DNA of 56,776 nucleotides. It comes from CAZSWR01 sp964610885. GTDB taxonomy: Bacteria; Bacteroidota; Ignavibacteria; Kapaibacteriales; UBA2268. The notes under the pieces were generated by a model. That model saw nothing but the letters and a program-made list of their open reading frames with translations, had not been told where the DNA came from and searched no databases. The stretch lies in contig CAZSWR010000009.1 of assembly GCA_964610885.1 (NCBI GenBank), forward strand, positions 1-56,776. The letters run 5' to 3'. The first letter of the stretch is position 1, and each line of letters begins with the position of its first letter. Of the stretch, positions 1 through 8,619 are shown piece after piece. The translations under genes and the position numbers were made by a program.

Positions 1-529
1 CTTTACGCTTCCTCTCATCTATTGGAATTGTTTGATCGAAACCGGAGCCAAGTGTCTTGGTTTTCAGTATCCGCCCTGTTTCCACGTCCCACATCCTCAG
101 CGTGATGCCGTCCTCCGAGGAGGCTGCAATTGTGTTCGCAGGCGATAAGGTATAGTATTTCGATGGAGTTCCCGGGTTTTCAAAGTACGTAAGTAATTGG
201 AAATCACTGGTTTGGAAGACACAAGGTGTTGCAGGGAACTTAAACTCAAGTCCCCAATTTCCCATATAGTACTTACCGTCTTTTGAGAATTGGTTTCCCC
301 ATGCATACTTGCAACTGACAGTTTTAAAAACTTGGCCGTTTTGAGGGTTAATTAGCTTAATAAAACCCGAACCACTTGAAGCCGCGATAATCGAGTCGTT
401 CGGGCTCCAGCATACATCATCTATCTCTTGATACCACCTGAACCACACGGTGTCCGCGTCGTTTGGGGCGGCGGCTTGGGCGAGCGCGCTACCCACGATG
501 AAAGCAAATAAAACCAATAACTTTTTCAT
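1..529 (-). CDS. Secreted WD40-like beta-propeller protein, 3' end outside window
   Basis: The first 176 codons are visible and the gene runs off the left edge. The N-terminus is a clear signal peptide (KKLLVLFAFIVGSALAQA), so the product is exported. The mature part has WD40-like strand patterns (CWSPNDSIIAASS, then EDGITLRMWDVETGR with the typical W-D-V-x-T-G turn), which suggests a beta-propeller binding scaffold. The ATG at 529 is preceded by AAAGGA five bases upstream, which supports the start. Its partner is unknown. It may belong to the host backbone left of the restriction island. The WD-like assignment rests on two blades, so the fold is likely but the role is open. Confidence 0.6.
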   Translation of the reverse strand, partial: MKKLLVLFAFIVGSALAQAAAPNDADTVWFRWYQEIDDVCWSPNDSIIAASSGSGFIKLINPQNGQVFKTVSCKYAWGNQFSKDGKYYMGNWGLEFKFPATPCVFQTSDFQLLTYFENPGTPSKYYTLSPANTIAASSEDGITLRMWDVETGRILKTKTLGSGFDQTIPIDERKRK

Positions 530-713
530 AAAAATCCTTTAGTTTTGTTTGGAAATAACGATCAAAGCAGCCGGAATTAATTAGCAACTGCTCAAATAGG
601 ATAACACACGAATTACCCGATTTGGGCAGCAGTATTGTTTGATACGGGAAATTATGAAAATAATTTCAAATAGCAAAGAACAATATACTAGAATATTACC
701 GGTTCCATATAAT

Positions 714-983
714 CTAATGGATCAGTCCTGCAACCTGCTCGCGGCTCCATACTTTCCAAGTGAGTAACCGACCGCGAGATGTATCGATGAAATCTGCTAT
801 AGGATTATTACTCCCTAAATCCGTGTGCAGGTCGTCTATTCGGGAACGGATAGCGTCAAGTATCAAATATCCAAGATAAAATATGCTCTCTCTGGCCTCC
901 TGAAAAAGATTATCGCACTCTTTTGAAACAATACTCAATTCTATACTTGCTTCATCACAGCATTCTATCGTGGTTTCTTCCAA
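714..983 (-). CDS. Small hypothetical protein (about 89 aa), possibly a remnant
   Basis: This is a short acidic reading frame with a TTG start. The open frame continues about 11 codons further upstream before a stop, without an ATG. The product has a helix-rich central part (CDNLFQEARESIFYLGYLIL) and no motif I recognise. It points away from the restriction island. It may be a real small gene or the 3' remnant of a larger one broken when the island was acquired. No ribosome binding site stands out. Confidence 0.3.
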   Translation of the reverse strand: MEETTIECCDEASIELSIVSKECDNLFQEARESIFYLGYLILDAIRSRIDDLHTDLGSNNPIADFIDTSRGRLLTWKVWSREQVAGLIH

Positions 984-1099
984 AAGGTCTGGTGTAGGAT
1001 GGTTGTAAAGACTATCTTATACTGCGGAAAAGTCATCTTAAGTTATTATCTCTGCGCTGAATATGTGCATCAATGGAGTTATTTCTGGATTGCCACGGC

Positions 1100-1174
1100 A
1101 GTATAAATTATACTAAATATAAATTTGTACAGCATTGTAAAAAATTGTATATTGCAATTAGTATAAACTATATT
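1100..1174. promoter_or_regulatory. Pair of AGTATAA..TTATACT palindromes upstream of the restriction island
   Basis: Bases 1100-1114 form a perfect palindrome with 7-bp arms around one base (AGTATAA-A-TTATACT). A degenerate copy (AGTATAAACTATATT) starts exactly 60 bp later at 1160 and ends 8 bp before the hsdS-like start codon. The arms share the AGTATA core with the array at 8618-8689. The position is that of an operator that could block transcription or initiation. Binding by a protein of the island is inference. Confidence 0.45.
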
Positions 1175-1182
1175 AACGAGAG

Positions 1183-1761
1183 ATGATCAAGATAATATCA
1201 AATATAGCAGACGTTAACTCAGGACATCATTTCAAAGAAAGAATTGTAGATGATCCCAACGGTTCAATTAAGTTTATTCAGCTCAAGGACATTGATGATT
1301 CTATCGGAATTAACTATTCGCATTTGATAAGGAATAATGTTCCTTACATCAAGCATACTCAATTTCTCAAACAAGGCGATATTATTGTTAAATGTAGAGG
1401 AAATAGTTTTACATCGGTTGTCTTTGATTCGATACTTGACAATGTCGTTGCAACATCTCACTTTTTTGTGATTCGAATAAAGTGTCCGAAAGAAATAATA
1501 CCAGAATACCTATCGTGGTTTATTAATGATGGCCCTTCGCAGCGAATCATTAATGCTGGCACAGGAGGAACACACATGCAAGTGCTAAATAAAAAATTTC
1601 TAAGTAATATAGAAATAAGGATTCCGAGTATAGAAATTCAACAAAAAATAGTTAAATTGAAATCTTTGAGCAAGACCGAACAAATACTTCAAGCAAAAAG
1701 ATTCGATTTGAGAAATTTGCTCATAGACCACAAGCTCAGAAATTTGATTAACAAAGGATAA
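1183..1761 (+). CDS. Half-length type I restriction specificity (S) protein with one target recognition domain
   Basis: The 192-residue product resembles one half of HsdS: a single target recognition domain followed by a helical spacer. The hallmark segment GTGGTHMQVLNKKFL and the following I-R-I-P..E-Q-Q-K-I (residues about 125-165) are the usual end of a TRD where the conserved helix begins. Full-length HsdS has two TRDs and about 400 residues, so this is a natural half-subunit or a truncation. It ends 7 bp before hsdM, consistent with co-transcription. It could dimerise to recognise a palindromic site, compete with the full-length HsdS encoded downstream, or be a recombination donor. The ATG at 1183 directly follows the palindromic operator pair; GAGAG is adjacent but closely spaced. 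Confidence 0.7.
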   Translation: MIKIISNIADVNSGHHFKERIVDDPNGSIKFIQLKDIDDSIGINYSHLIRNNVPYIKHTQFLKQGDIIVKCRGNSFTSVVFDSILDNVVATSHFFVIRIKCPKEIIPEYLSWFINDGPSQRIINAGTGGTHMQVLNKKFLSNIEIRIPSIEIQQKIVKLKSLSKTEQILQAKRFDLRNLLIDHKLRNLINKG

Positions 1762-1768
1762 ACAAAAT

Positions 1769-3271
1769 ATGGAAATAAAGAATCCCATCGACCAGAATGA
1801 TATTAACTCTGTTGTTTGGAAAGCATGCGACACATTTCGAGGCGTTATTGATCCATCTGAATATAAAAACTACATTCTTGCATTCCTATTCGTTAAATAT
1901 CTAAGCGATGTATGGAAAGATGAAACTGATAAGTATTATCAAATGTTTGAAGGCGATGAATCAAAAATAAGAAGAAGGCTCGAAAGAGAACCGTTCGTTA
2001 TGCCCGAAGTTAGTACTTTCGATTATATATATAGTAAGCGTGAGGATGCCAATATCGGGGAAGTAATAAACCAAGCATTGATAGAGCTTGAGGAAGAAAA
2101 CAAAGTAAAGCTCGAAGGCGTGTTCAGGAATATTGATTTTAACTCTGAATCGAACCTTGGCGAAACTAAGGATCGGAACAGAAGACTAAAAATGCTGATT
2201 GAAGATTTTGACGATTCCAAACTTGATTTGAGGCCATCACGAATAGGGAATCTGGATGTAATTGGGAATTCATACGAATACCTAATATCAAGATTCGCAA
2301 GCGATGCAGGCAAAAAAGGTGGAGAGTTCTATACCCCTCCCGAAGTATCAACCTTATTGGCCAAACTGCTCGACCCCAAAAGTAGCGAGAGAATCTGCGA
2401 CCCTGCCTGCGGATCGGGATCATTGCTTATTAAAGTCGCAAAAGAAATTCCTGATAAAAACTTTTCTCTATACGGCCAGGAGCTTAATGGAAGCACATGG
2501 GCGTTGTGCAAAATGAACATGTTCCTGCATGATGTTATCAATGCAAGAATTGAATGGGGCGATACACTAAACAACCCTAAGCTTATCGAAAATGATAGTC
2601 TTATGAAATTTGATATTGTGGTTGCCAATCCACCGTTCTCGCTAGAAAAATGGGGACACGACAACGCTTCCAACGATAAATTTAGCAGATTCCACAGAGG
2701 TATCCCGCCCAAAAGCAGAGGGGACTTTGCTTTTATTACCCACATGGTCGAAACCATTAATGAATCAAACGGAAGAGTTGGAGTCATTGTGCCGCATGGA
2801 GTACTGTTCAGAGGCAGTTCTGAAGGCAAAATACGCAAAGCTCTCATTGAAGAGAACTTACTCGATGCGGTTATTGGCCTTCCCGCTAACTTGTTTTTTG
2901 GAACAGGTATTCCGGCGGCCATTCTGATTTTCAAGAAGAACAGAACTACTCGAGATGTCCTGTTCATCGATGGAAGTAAAGAATTTGATAAAGGGAAGAA
3001 TCAGAATAAACTCCGGCAGTCGGATATTGAAAAAGTTGTGGAGACATTCCAAAAATATGAATCCATAGAAAAATACTCGCATAGAGCAACTTTCGAGGAA
3101 ATCGAAGAGAATGAATTCAATCTCAATATTCCGAGATATGTGGATACATTTGAGGAAGAAGAAGAAGTCGATATCAAAGCAGTTCAACTCGAAATCCAGA
3201 AGCTCGACAACGAACTTGCCGAGGTGCGAGAAGAAATGAATAAGTATCTGAAAGAGTTGGATTTGGTGTAA
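1769..3271 (+). CDS. hsdM: Type I restriction-modification N6-adenine DNA methyltransferase (M subunit)
   Basis: The 500-residue product is a typical HsdM that transfers a methyl group from S-adenosylmethionine to adenine N6 when bound to HsdS. The N-terminal HsdM helical domain is recognisable (WKACDTFRGVIDPSEYKNYI). Motif I is DPACGSGSLL from D211, and the catalytic motif IV is NPPF at residues 287-290. A C-terminal coiled segment (VDIKAVQLEIQKLDNELAEV) should dock on HsdS. All motifs are intact, so methylation activity is expected. It lies between the half-length S gene and the first fic gene in a + strand operon; the full HsdS is three genes downstream. Confidence 0.95.
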   Translation: MEIKNPIDQNDINSVVWKACDTFRGVIDPSEYKNYILAFLFVKYLSDVWKDETDKYYQMFEGDESKIRRRLEREPFVMPEVSTFDYIYSKREDANIGEVINQALIELEEENKVKLEGVFRNIDFNSESNLGETKDRNRRLKMLIEDFDDSKLDLRPSRIGNLDVIGNSYEYLISRFASDAGKKGGEFYTPPEVSTLLAKLLDPKSSERICDPACGSGSLLIKVAKEIPDKNFSLYGQELNGSTWALCKMNMFLHDVINARIEWGDTLNNPKLIENDSLMKFDIVVANPPFSLEKWGHDNASNDKFSRFHRGIPPKSRGDFAFITHMVETINESNGRVGVIVPHGVLFRGSSEGKIRKALIEENLLDAVIGLPANLFFGTGIPAAILIFKKNRTTRDVLFIDGSKEFDKGKNQNKLRQSDIEKVVETFQKYESIEKYSHRATFEEIEENEFNLNIPRYVDTFEEEEEVDIKAVQLEIQKLDNELAEVREEMNKYLKELDLV

Positions 3272-3333
3272 TTTGTTGAATCGCTCAAGATTATTGAAGA
3301 AGCCAATATAAATAAGTACTAACTGGAGTATAT

Positions 3334-4755
3334 ATGAACTCAGATTTAAATAAAATAATCGAAAAAATTGACTTGCTTCGTACTGAAGTTGATTCTTACA
3401 GACCGTTACAGCCCGAGCAGGAGCAAAGACTATTGCAAAAGTTCCGACTTGACTGGAATTTCCATTCGAGCCATATAGAAGGGAATACTCTGTCTTATGG
3501 TGAGACAAAGGCACTTTTATTGTGGGGAATCACTGCTCAAGGCAAGCCACTCAAAGATCACATTGAAATTAAAGGGCATAACGAAGCGGTTGAATATGTT
3601 ATGGATATTATTAAAGGTCAAAACATTGATATTACCGAGAGTTTTATTCGTGAGTTCCATAAAGTGATAATTCCAGAAGAATATGATCTTGAGGCAATTA
3701 CGCCCGACGGCAAGCCGACTAAAAGAAAAATAAAGCCCGGGCAATACAAATCAATGCCGAATCATGTTATGACCAAATCGGGCAGCATGTTCTATTTTTC
3801 GAATCCCGAAGACACACCTGTACAAATGTCGGAATTAATTAAATGGTTCAACGTCGAAATTACTGCAAACAAAACTCACCCCTTGAATATTGCCTCACTG
3901 TTTCATTACAAATTTGTACGAATTCATCCTTTCGACGACGGCAACGGCAGAATGTCGAGACTCCTTATGAATTTGATACTAATGAAGTTCGGCTATCCGC
4001 CGGTAATAATACCGGTCGATACAAAGGAAGATTACTACAATGCGCTCCAATACGCCGATGCCGAAGACATCGACAAATTTATCATTTTCATTGGAGAGAG
4101 ACTCATCGAGTCATTGGAACTGTGGCTCAGGGCGGCAAAGGGAGAATCTATTGAAGAGCCGGATGACATTGATAAAATGGTGAAATTGCTTGAAAAGAAA
4201 ATTGAATGGAATGGTTTAGATGAGGAGATTACAACTGTTAAGTCAGTTGCAACTTTAGAAGTACTGAATAAAACTACAATTACTAAATTAGCTCAAGAAT
4301 TTTGCATTAAATTAAATAAACTAAATAAGTTTTTTGAACGAATCAACATCTTGGGACAATATTTCATTGAATCTGCACCGAAATCTGAGTATTTAGAAAT
4401 GCTTGACCACTTTACAAAACCATTGCAAGCGCCGAATAATGGCGATAAACTAGAAATTTATGATATAGAAGAGTATATTAACAAGATTATCAAACACTCC
4501 AATTTGTCTGGAATTGGGTTTAAAGTAATCCTTGACAAAATGATTGTTGAAAATAATATCAAAATAGAAAAATCAATTGCATTCGAATTTGAAGATAATC
4601 TATATAAAGTTTATTATCATGATTCCTCGGCAAAGATTATGCAGAGACGATACCACCAGCAACTTACATCAATGGAAATTGAGAATATTACTAATAGCAT
4701 ATTCGCATTTTGTTATTCTATAGTTGAGAAAGCTGTAAATGACCACAGCAAATAA
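3334..4755 (+). CDS. Fic family protein (probable AMPylator) inside the RM operon, with novel C-terminal region
   Basis: Fic enzymes transfer AMP or related groups from nucleotides to protein hydroxyls. The active-site loop HPFDDGNGRMSR is intact with the catalytic His at residue 198. An N-terminal inhibitory-helix motif SSHIEG at 45-50 supplies the Glu expected to block ATP, so this is a class II self-inhibited type. The Fic core ends near residue 270. The remaining 200 residues have helix-turn-helix-like stretches (TTITKLAQEFCIKLNKLNKF) but no clear family. It begins 62 bp after hsdM with CTGGAG upstream of the ATG. Fic genes are known to sit within type I RM loci, but their target there is not known to me. 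Confidence 0.85.
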   Translation: MNSDLNKIIEKIDLLRTEVDSYRPLQPEQEQRLLQKFRLDWNFHSSHIEGNTLSYGETKALLLWGITAQGKPLKDHIEIKGHNEAVEYVMDIIKGQNIDITESFIREFHKVIIPEEYDLEAITPDGKPTKRKIKPGQYKSMPNHVMTKSGSMFYFSNPEDTPVQMSELIKWFNVEITANKTHPLNIASLFHYKFVRIHPFDDGNGRMSRLLMNLILMKFGYPPVIIPVDTKEDYYNALQYADAEDIDKFIIFIGERLIESLELWLRAAKGESIEEPDDIDKMVKLLEKKIEWNGLDEEITTVKSVATLEVLNKTTITKLAQEFCIKLNKLNKFFERINILGQYFIESAPKSEYLEMLDHFTKPLQAPNNGDKLEIYDIEEYINKIIKHSNLSGIGFKVILDKMIVENNIKIEKSIAFEFEDNLYKVYYHDSSAKIMQRRYHQQLTSMEIENITNSIFAFCYSIVEKAVNDHSK

Positions 4756-4827
4756 GAAGGCGGAAAGCTCACAGAACATCTTTACATTGCAACTAATTAG
4801 TATGACATACAAAATTCGGGATTGAAT

Positions 4828-6090
4828 ATGATTGAAAACATTGAATTAGATAATATCAAAGATTCTATCTTTGAAGATTATAAAAAACTGAATGAATATG
4901 GCCAAGAATATTGGTCTGCTCGTGATTTCTTCAAAATTTTGGATTATATTGATTGGCGAAAATTTTTGAATGTAATCGACAGAGCAAAAGAAGCTTGTAA
5001 AAACTCGGGACAAAATGACTTAGACCATTTCGTCCGAGTGGACAAATTGGTCGAAATCGGTTCCGGCGATCAACGAAATATTGGAGACTTTCATTTATCA
5101 CGTTATGCGTGTTCTTTGATTGTTCAAAACGCCGACCCTTCGAAAAGAGTGGTGGCTCTTGGCCAAACTTACTTTGCAATTCAAACTCGAAAACAAGAGA
5201 TTCAAAATTCGAATGAAGTCTTAGTAATATCTCAAAAAGTAATTGAGGAACGAATATTTCGTTTTCGAAATTGCCAAGTAATGATTGACAGAGACTTAGC
5301 CGAGTTCTATGGTGTTGAAACTAAAAGATTAAATGAACAAGTAAAACGCAATATTGAAAGATTTCCGGATGAATTCCGCTTTCAATTGACTGCTGAAGAA
5401 ACCAATGAACTGGTCGCAAATTGCGACCGGTTTCGAAGTCTCAAACATTCTTCATTCAGTCCTTATGCATTTACCGAACAAGGTGTTGCCATGTTATCGG
5501 CAGTCTTGAGAAGTGAAACCTCTGTAAAAGTAAGCATCCAAATTATTAACGCATTTGTTGGGATGAGAAGGTTTTTATTGCAGAATGCGGAAATATTTCA
5601 AAAAATTGAGAATATTGAAATAAATCAAAAGGAATATAAAATTGATAGCGAGAAAAAATTCGATATACTTTTTGAAGCATTGGATAAAGGCACCCTGCCT
5701 CCCAAACAAGGAATATTCTATGACGGACAAATTTTTGATGCGTACGCTTTAATATCTGATATAATACGAACTGCTAAACAATCCATTATCATTATTGATA
5801 ATTATTCGGATGATACTGTATTGACAATGCTCACGAAAAGAAACAAAGCAGTTAAAGCCGTAATATACACTAAAATAATCAGTAAAACTCTTGCACAAGA
5901 TTTGAAAAAACACAACTGCCAATACGACCCAATCGAAATCAAAGAATTGAAAACCTCTCATGATAGATTCATGATAATTGACAATAAAGAAGTTTATCAT
6001 TTTGGCGCATCACTTAAAGATGCAGGGAAAAAGTGGTTCGCATTCTCAGTGTTAGAAATTGATGCTAATGATATTTTATGTAAGTTATAG
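4828..6090 (+). CDS. DinD-like / ORF6N / PLD-like three-domain fusion protein
   Basis: Residues 1-135 resemble the DNA-damage-inducible protein DinD (YWSARDFF, DHFVRVDKLVEIGSGDQR, FHLSRYACSLIVQNADPS, ALGQTYFAIQTRKQEI). Residues about 138-245 are an ORF6N DNA-binding domain (VMIDRDLAEFYGVETKRLNE, then PYAFTEQGVAMLS). The C-terminus, about 285-410, looks like a phospholipase-D-type half-domain with H378-x-R380-x4-D385 (HDRFMIID) followed by GASLKDAGKKW. ORF6N plus this tail is familiar near restriction loci; a DinD module in front is less usual. The ATG at 4828 is preferred over the TTG two codons upstream. The stop overlaps the open frame of hsdS, suggesting coupling. Function is unproven; DNA binding or processing is inferred. 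Confidence 0.7.
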   Translation: MIENIELDNIKDSIFEDYKKLNEYGQEYWSARDFFKILDYIDWRKFLNVIDRAKEACKNSGQNDLDHFVRVDKLVEIGSGDQRNIGDFHLSRYACSLIVQNADPSKRVVALGQTYFAIQTRKQEIQNSNEVLVISQKVIEERIFRFRNCQVMIDRDLAEFYGVETKRLNEQVKRNIERFPDEFRFQLTAEETNELVANCDRFRSLKHSSFSPYAFTEQGVAMLSAVLRSETSVKVSIQIINAFVGMRRFLLQNAEIFQKIENIEINQKEYKIDSEKKFDILFEALDKGTLPPKQGIFYDGQIFDAYALISDIIRTAKQSIIIIDNYSDDTVLTMLTKRNKAVKAVIYTKIISKTLAQDLKKHNCQYDPIEIKELKTSHDRFMIIDNKEVYHFGASLKDAGKKWFAFSVLEIDANDILCKL

Positions 6091-6100
6091 AAATTTATTA

Positions 6101-7330
6101 ATGAAAACAATGACTAAACCCGGCTATAAACACACTGAACTCGGTTGGATTCCTGAAGAGTGGGAAGTGAAGAAAATGAAAAGTATAGTTGATATAAATT
6201 CAACTTCATTGTCAGAGAAAAATGATTCTGAATACTCTTTTTATTATATCGATTTATCTGCTGTTAGCGAAGGAAGAATTTCATTACCGTCATCAAGGAT
6301 ATTATTTAAAGATGCCCCGTCAAGAGCGAGACGAAAGATTTTTAAAGATAATATTTTAATGTCAACTGTTAGACCGAACCTTAGGGGGTTTGCTCTTTTT
6401 CATTTATCCGAGTCAGACTATGTAGTATCGACAGGATTTGCGGTTTTGTCAACCAAACCAAATTCCTACTCTAATTTTGTTTATCAATTATTATTTAGCA
6501 AAACTATATTTGATCAAATCAACAATCTTGTTGTAGGCTCTAATTATCCTGCTATTAATACTTCGGATGTTGAGAATCTTACCATTCCCCTCCCCCCTCT
6601 CCCCGAACAGAAGAAAATAGCCGAGATACTCTCGACTTGGGACAGAGCAATAGAAACCACAGAGAAACTGATCGAAGCGAAAAACAAGCTGAAAAAAGGG
6701 CTGATGCAACAGCTACTGACTGGTAAGAAAAGGTTTAAGGAGTTTGAAGGGAAATGGGGAAATACAAAAATTAAAAATATTGCGAATCAAGTGATTGCAA
6801 GAAACACTAGCAATGAGAATTATCATGTCTTATCATGCACCAAGTATTCAGGGTTGGTTGATTCATTGAAATACTTTGGGAAACAGATATTTAGCAATGA
6901 TCTTTCCACATATAAAGTAGTGAAAAGGAACCAATTTGCTTATGCCACGAACCACATTGAAGAAGGTTCCATAGGACTTCAGAATGTCTTTGATAATGCA
7001 CTGATTAGCCCGATGTACACAGTGTTTGAGACTAACAATGAAATAGATAATGATTTCTTATTTGCCGTTCTAAAAACAGAAGAATACAGGAAAGTTTTTG
7101 AAAGCAACACGAGTGGCTCAATAAATCGCCGCGGTGGTTTACGTTGGAATGATTTTTCCAATATTCAAATTCCAAAGCCATCAGTCGAAGAACAAAGCAG
7201 AATTTCGGGTTTTCTATCGATAATTAATCAAGAAATCTCCCTGCTCACAGCTCGCCTCGCCTCCCTTCAGCAACAAAAGAAGGGACTGATGCAGGTGCTA
7301 TTGACGGGGAAGGTGAGAGTGAAGATATGA
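6101..7330 (+). CDS. hsdS: Type I restriction specificity subunit, full length
   Basis: About 409 residues with the classic layout TRD1 - conserved helix - TRD2 - conserved helix. HsdS binds the bipartite DNA target and positions HsdM and HsdR. The N-terminus TELGWIPEEWEVKKM is the usual HsdS opening. The central repeat (PLPEQKKIAEILSTWDRAIE ... KKGLMQQLLTGKKRF) and its C-terminal counterpart (VEEQSRISGFLSIINQEISL ... KKGLMQVLLTGKVRV) mark the two domain ends and are similar in DNA as well. I chose the ATG at 6101, after the upstream stop, rather than an upstream start inside the previous gene. It should supply the main specificity of this system. Confidence 0.9.
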   Translation: MKTMTKPGYKHTELGWIPEEWEVKKMKSIVDINSTSLSEKNDSEYSFYYIDLSAVSEGRISLPSSRILFKDAPSRARRKIFKDNILMSTVRPNLRGFALFHLSESDYVVSTGFAVLSTKPNSYSNFVYQLLFSKTIFDQINNLVVGSNYPAINTSDVENLTIPLPPLPEQKKIAEILSTWDRAIETTEKLIEAKNKLKKGLMQQLLTGKKRFKEFEGKWGNTKIKNIANQVIARNTSNENYHVLSCTKYSGLVDSLKYFGKQIFSNDLSTYKVVKRNQFAYATNHIEEGSIGLQNVFDNALISPMYTVFETNNEIDNDFLFAVLKTEEYRKVFESNTSGSINRRGGLRWNDFSNIQIPKPSVEEQSRISGFLSIINQEISLLTARLASLQQQKKGLMQVLLTGKVRVKI

Positions 7331-7370
7331 TGTATTCATTTATATATGGAATCATTATGGAATCAATTAT

Positions 7371-7463
7371 ATGAAATATTTAGCTCCTGAAGCCACAATT
7401 ACTAAGATTATTCTTCCCGGTGGTGGAGTTCCTGAAATTGCAAAAAGGAGCGGTAAAAAGTGA
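7371..7463 (+). CDS. Possible 30-residue small protein between hsdS and fic
   Basis: An ATG-started frame encodes a short peptide with a G-rich turn (IILPGGGVPEIAKRSGKK). The gap between hsdS and the second fic gene is otherwise too short for a gene. I do not recognise the sequence. It could be a remnant of a third specificity or regulator gene, or chance. The support is only that the codons read like protein and that it lies in the same direction as its neighbours. Confidence 0.2.
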   Translation: MKYLAPEATITKIILPGGGVPEIAKRSGKK

Positions 7464-7485
7464 TGATTAACTGTGAGGTAAATTT

Positions 7486-8619
7486 ATGAATTTCAACAAG
7501 TTTGAAGCAGGAGTATTGAAACAACAATTTCAATATAAGAGCTTTTCACCAACACTGGTCAATCAAGACTGGACTTGGGATTCCGCTGAAATTAATGTTC
7601 TCTTGGAAAAGGCAACTCAAGCACTTGCCGAGTTCAATGCGTTTTCTTTTATTGTGCCGGATATTGATTTGTTTATCGCAATGCACATAACAAAAGAAGC
7701 GAATCAATCCAGCAAAATCGAAGGCACTCAGACCAATATGAACGATGTTTTATTGGACAAAGAAGACTTAGATCCCGAGAAAAGAGACGATTGGCAGGAA
7801 GTACATAATTATATTAACGCTATTAATTATTCGATTGATAAATTAAAAGAATTTCCTTTATCAAATAGATTATTAAGAGATTGTCATAGAATTCTCTTGG
7901 ATGGTGTTCGAGGTGAATTCAAAACGCCGGGCGAATTCAGGAAGAGTCAAAATTGGATTGGCGGCTCGAGTTTGTCAGATGCTGTTTATATACCGCCCCA
8001 TGTTAGTGAAGTACCTGAACTAATGAGCGACCTTGAGAAATTCTGGCACAACGAACAATTGAATGTTCCCCATTTAATAAAAGCCGCTCTTAGTCATTAT
8101 CAGTTTGAAACAATACACCCATTTTTAGATGGTAATGGAAGAATCGGACGATTGCTTATTACTCTGTATTTAGTGAATTATAAATTCTTGGATAAGCCTT
8201 CTTTATATCTTTCAGATTTTTTTGAAAAGAACCGCTCTTCTTATTACGACGCTTTGTCAAAAGTGAGAACATCAAATGATATTATTCATTGGGTAAAGTT
8301 CTTTCTGAATGCAATTATTCACACATCAAACAAAGGTAAAGATACATTCCATTCTATCCTAAAACTAAAGAACCAAGTTGAAACCAAAATACTTAAATTG
8401 AACAAACGAGCTGAAAAAGCCAAAATTCTTATTAGTTATTTATATAAAAAACCCGTTATAACCTCGAATGAAGTTGTTAATTTGTTGGGAATTACAAAGC
8501 GTCCGGCAAATGAACTCATTACTGAATTAATAAATTTAGGTATCCTTAAAGAAATAACAGGATTTAAAAGAAACAGAGTTTTTCTTTTCGAATTATACTA
8601 TGAATTGTTTATTAAGTAA
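7486..8619 (+). CDS. Second Fic family protein with C-terminal winged-helix-like domain
   Basis: 377 residues in the Fic_N - Fic - HTH architecture. The catalytic loop HPFLDGNGRIGR is complete (His at 211), and the inhibitory-helix motif SSKIEG is at 75-80, so regulated nucleotidyl transfer is expected. The C-terminal 60 residues (SNEVVNLLGITKRPANELIT, then LGILKEITGFKRNRVFLF) read as a winged helix, which suggests DNA binding and perhaps autoregulation. It differs clearly from the first Fic protein of the island. Its stop codon lies at the edge of the palindrome array 8618-8689, a plausible binding target for its own HTH. That link is inference. Confidence 0.85.
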   Translation: MNFNKFEAGVLKQQFQYKSFSPTLVNQDWTWDSAEINVLLEKATQALAEFNAFSFIVPDIDLFIAMHITKEANQSSKIEGTQTNMNDVLLDKEDLDPEKRDDWQEVHNYINAINYSIDKLKEFPLSNRLLRDCHRILLDGVRGEFKTPGEFRKSQNWIGGSSLSDAVYIPPHVSEVPELMSDLEKFWHNEQLNVPHLIKAALSHYQFETIHPFLDGNGRIGRLLITLYLVNYKFLDKPSLYLSDFFEKNRSSYYDALSKVRTSNDIIHWVKFFLNAIIHTSNKGKDTFHSILKLKNQVETKILKLNKRAEKAKILISYLYKKPVITSNEVVNLLGITKRPANELITELINLGILKEITGFKRNRVFLFELYYELFIK

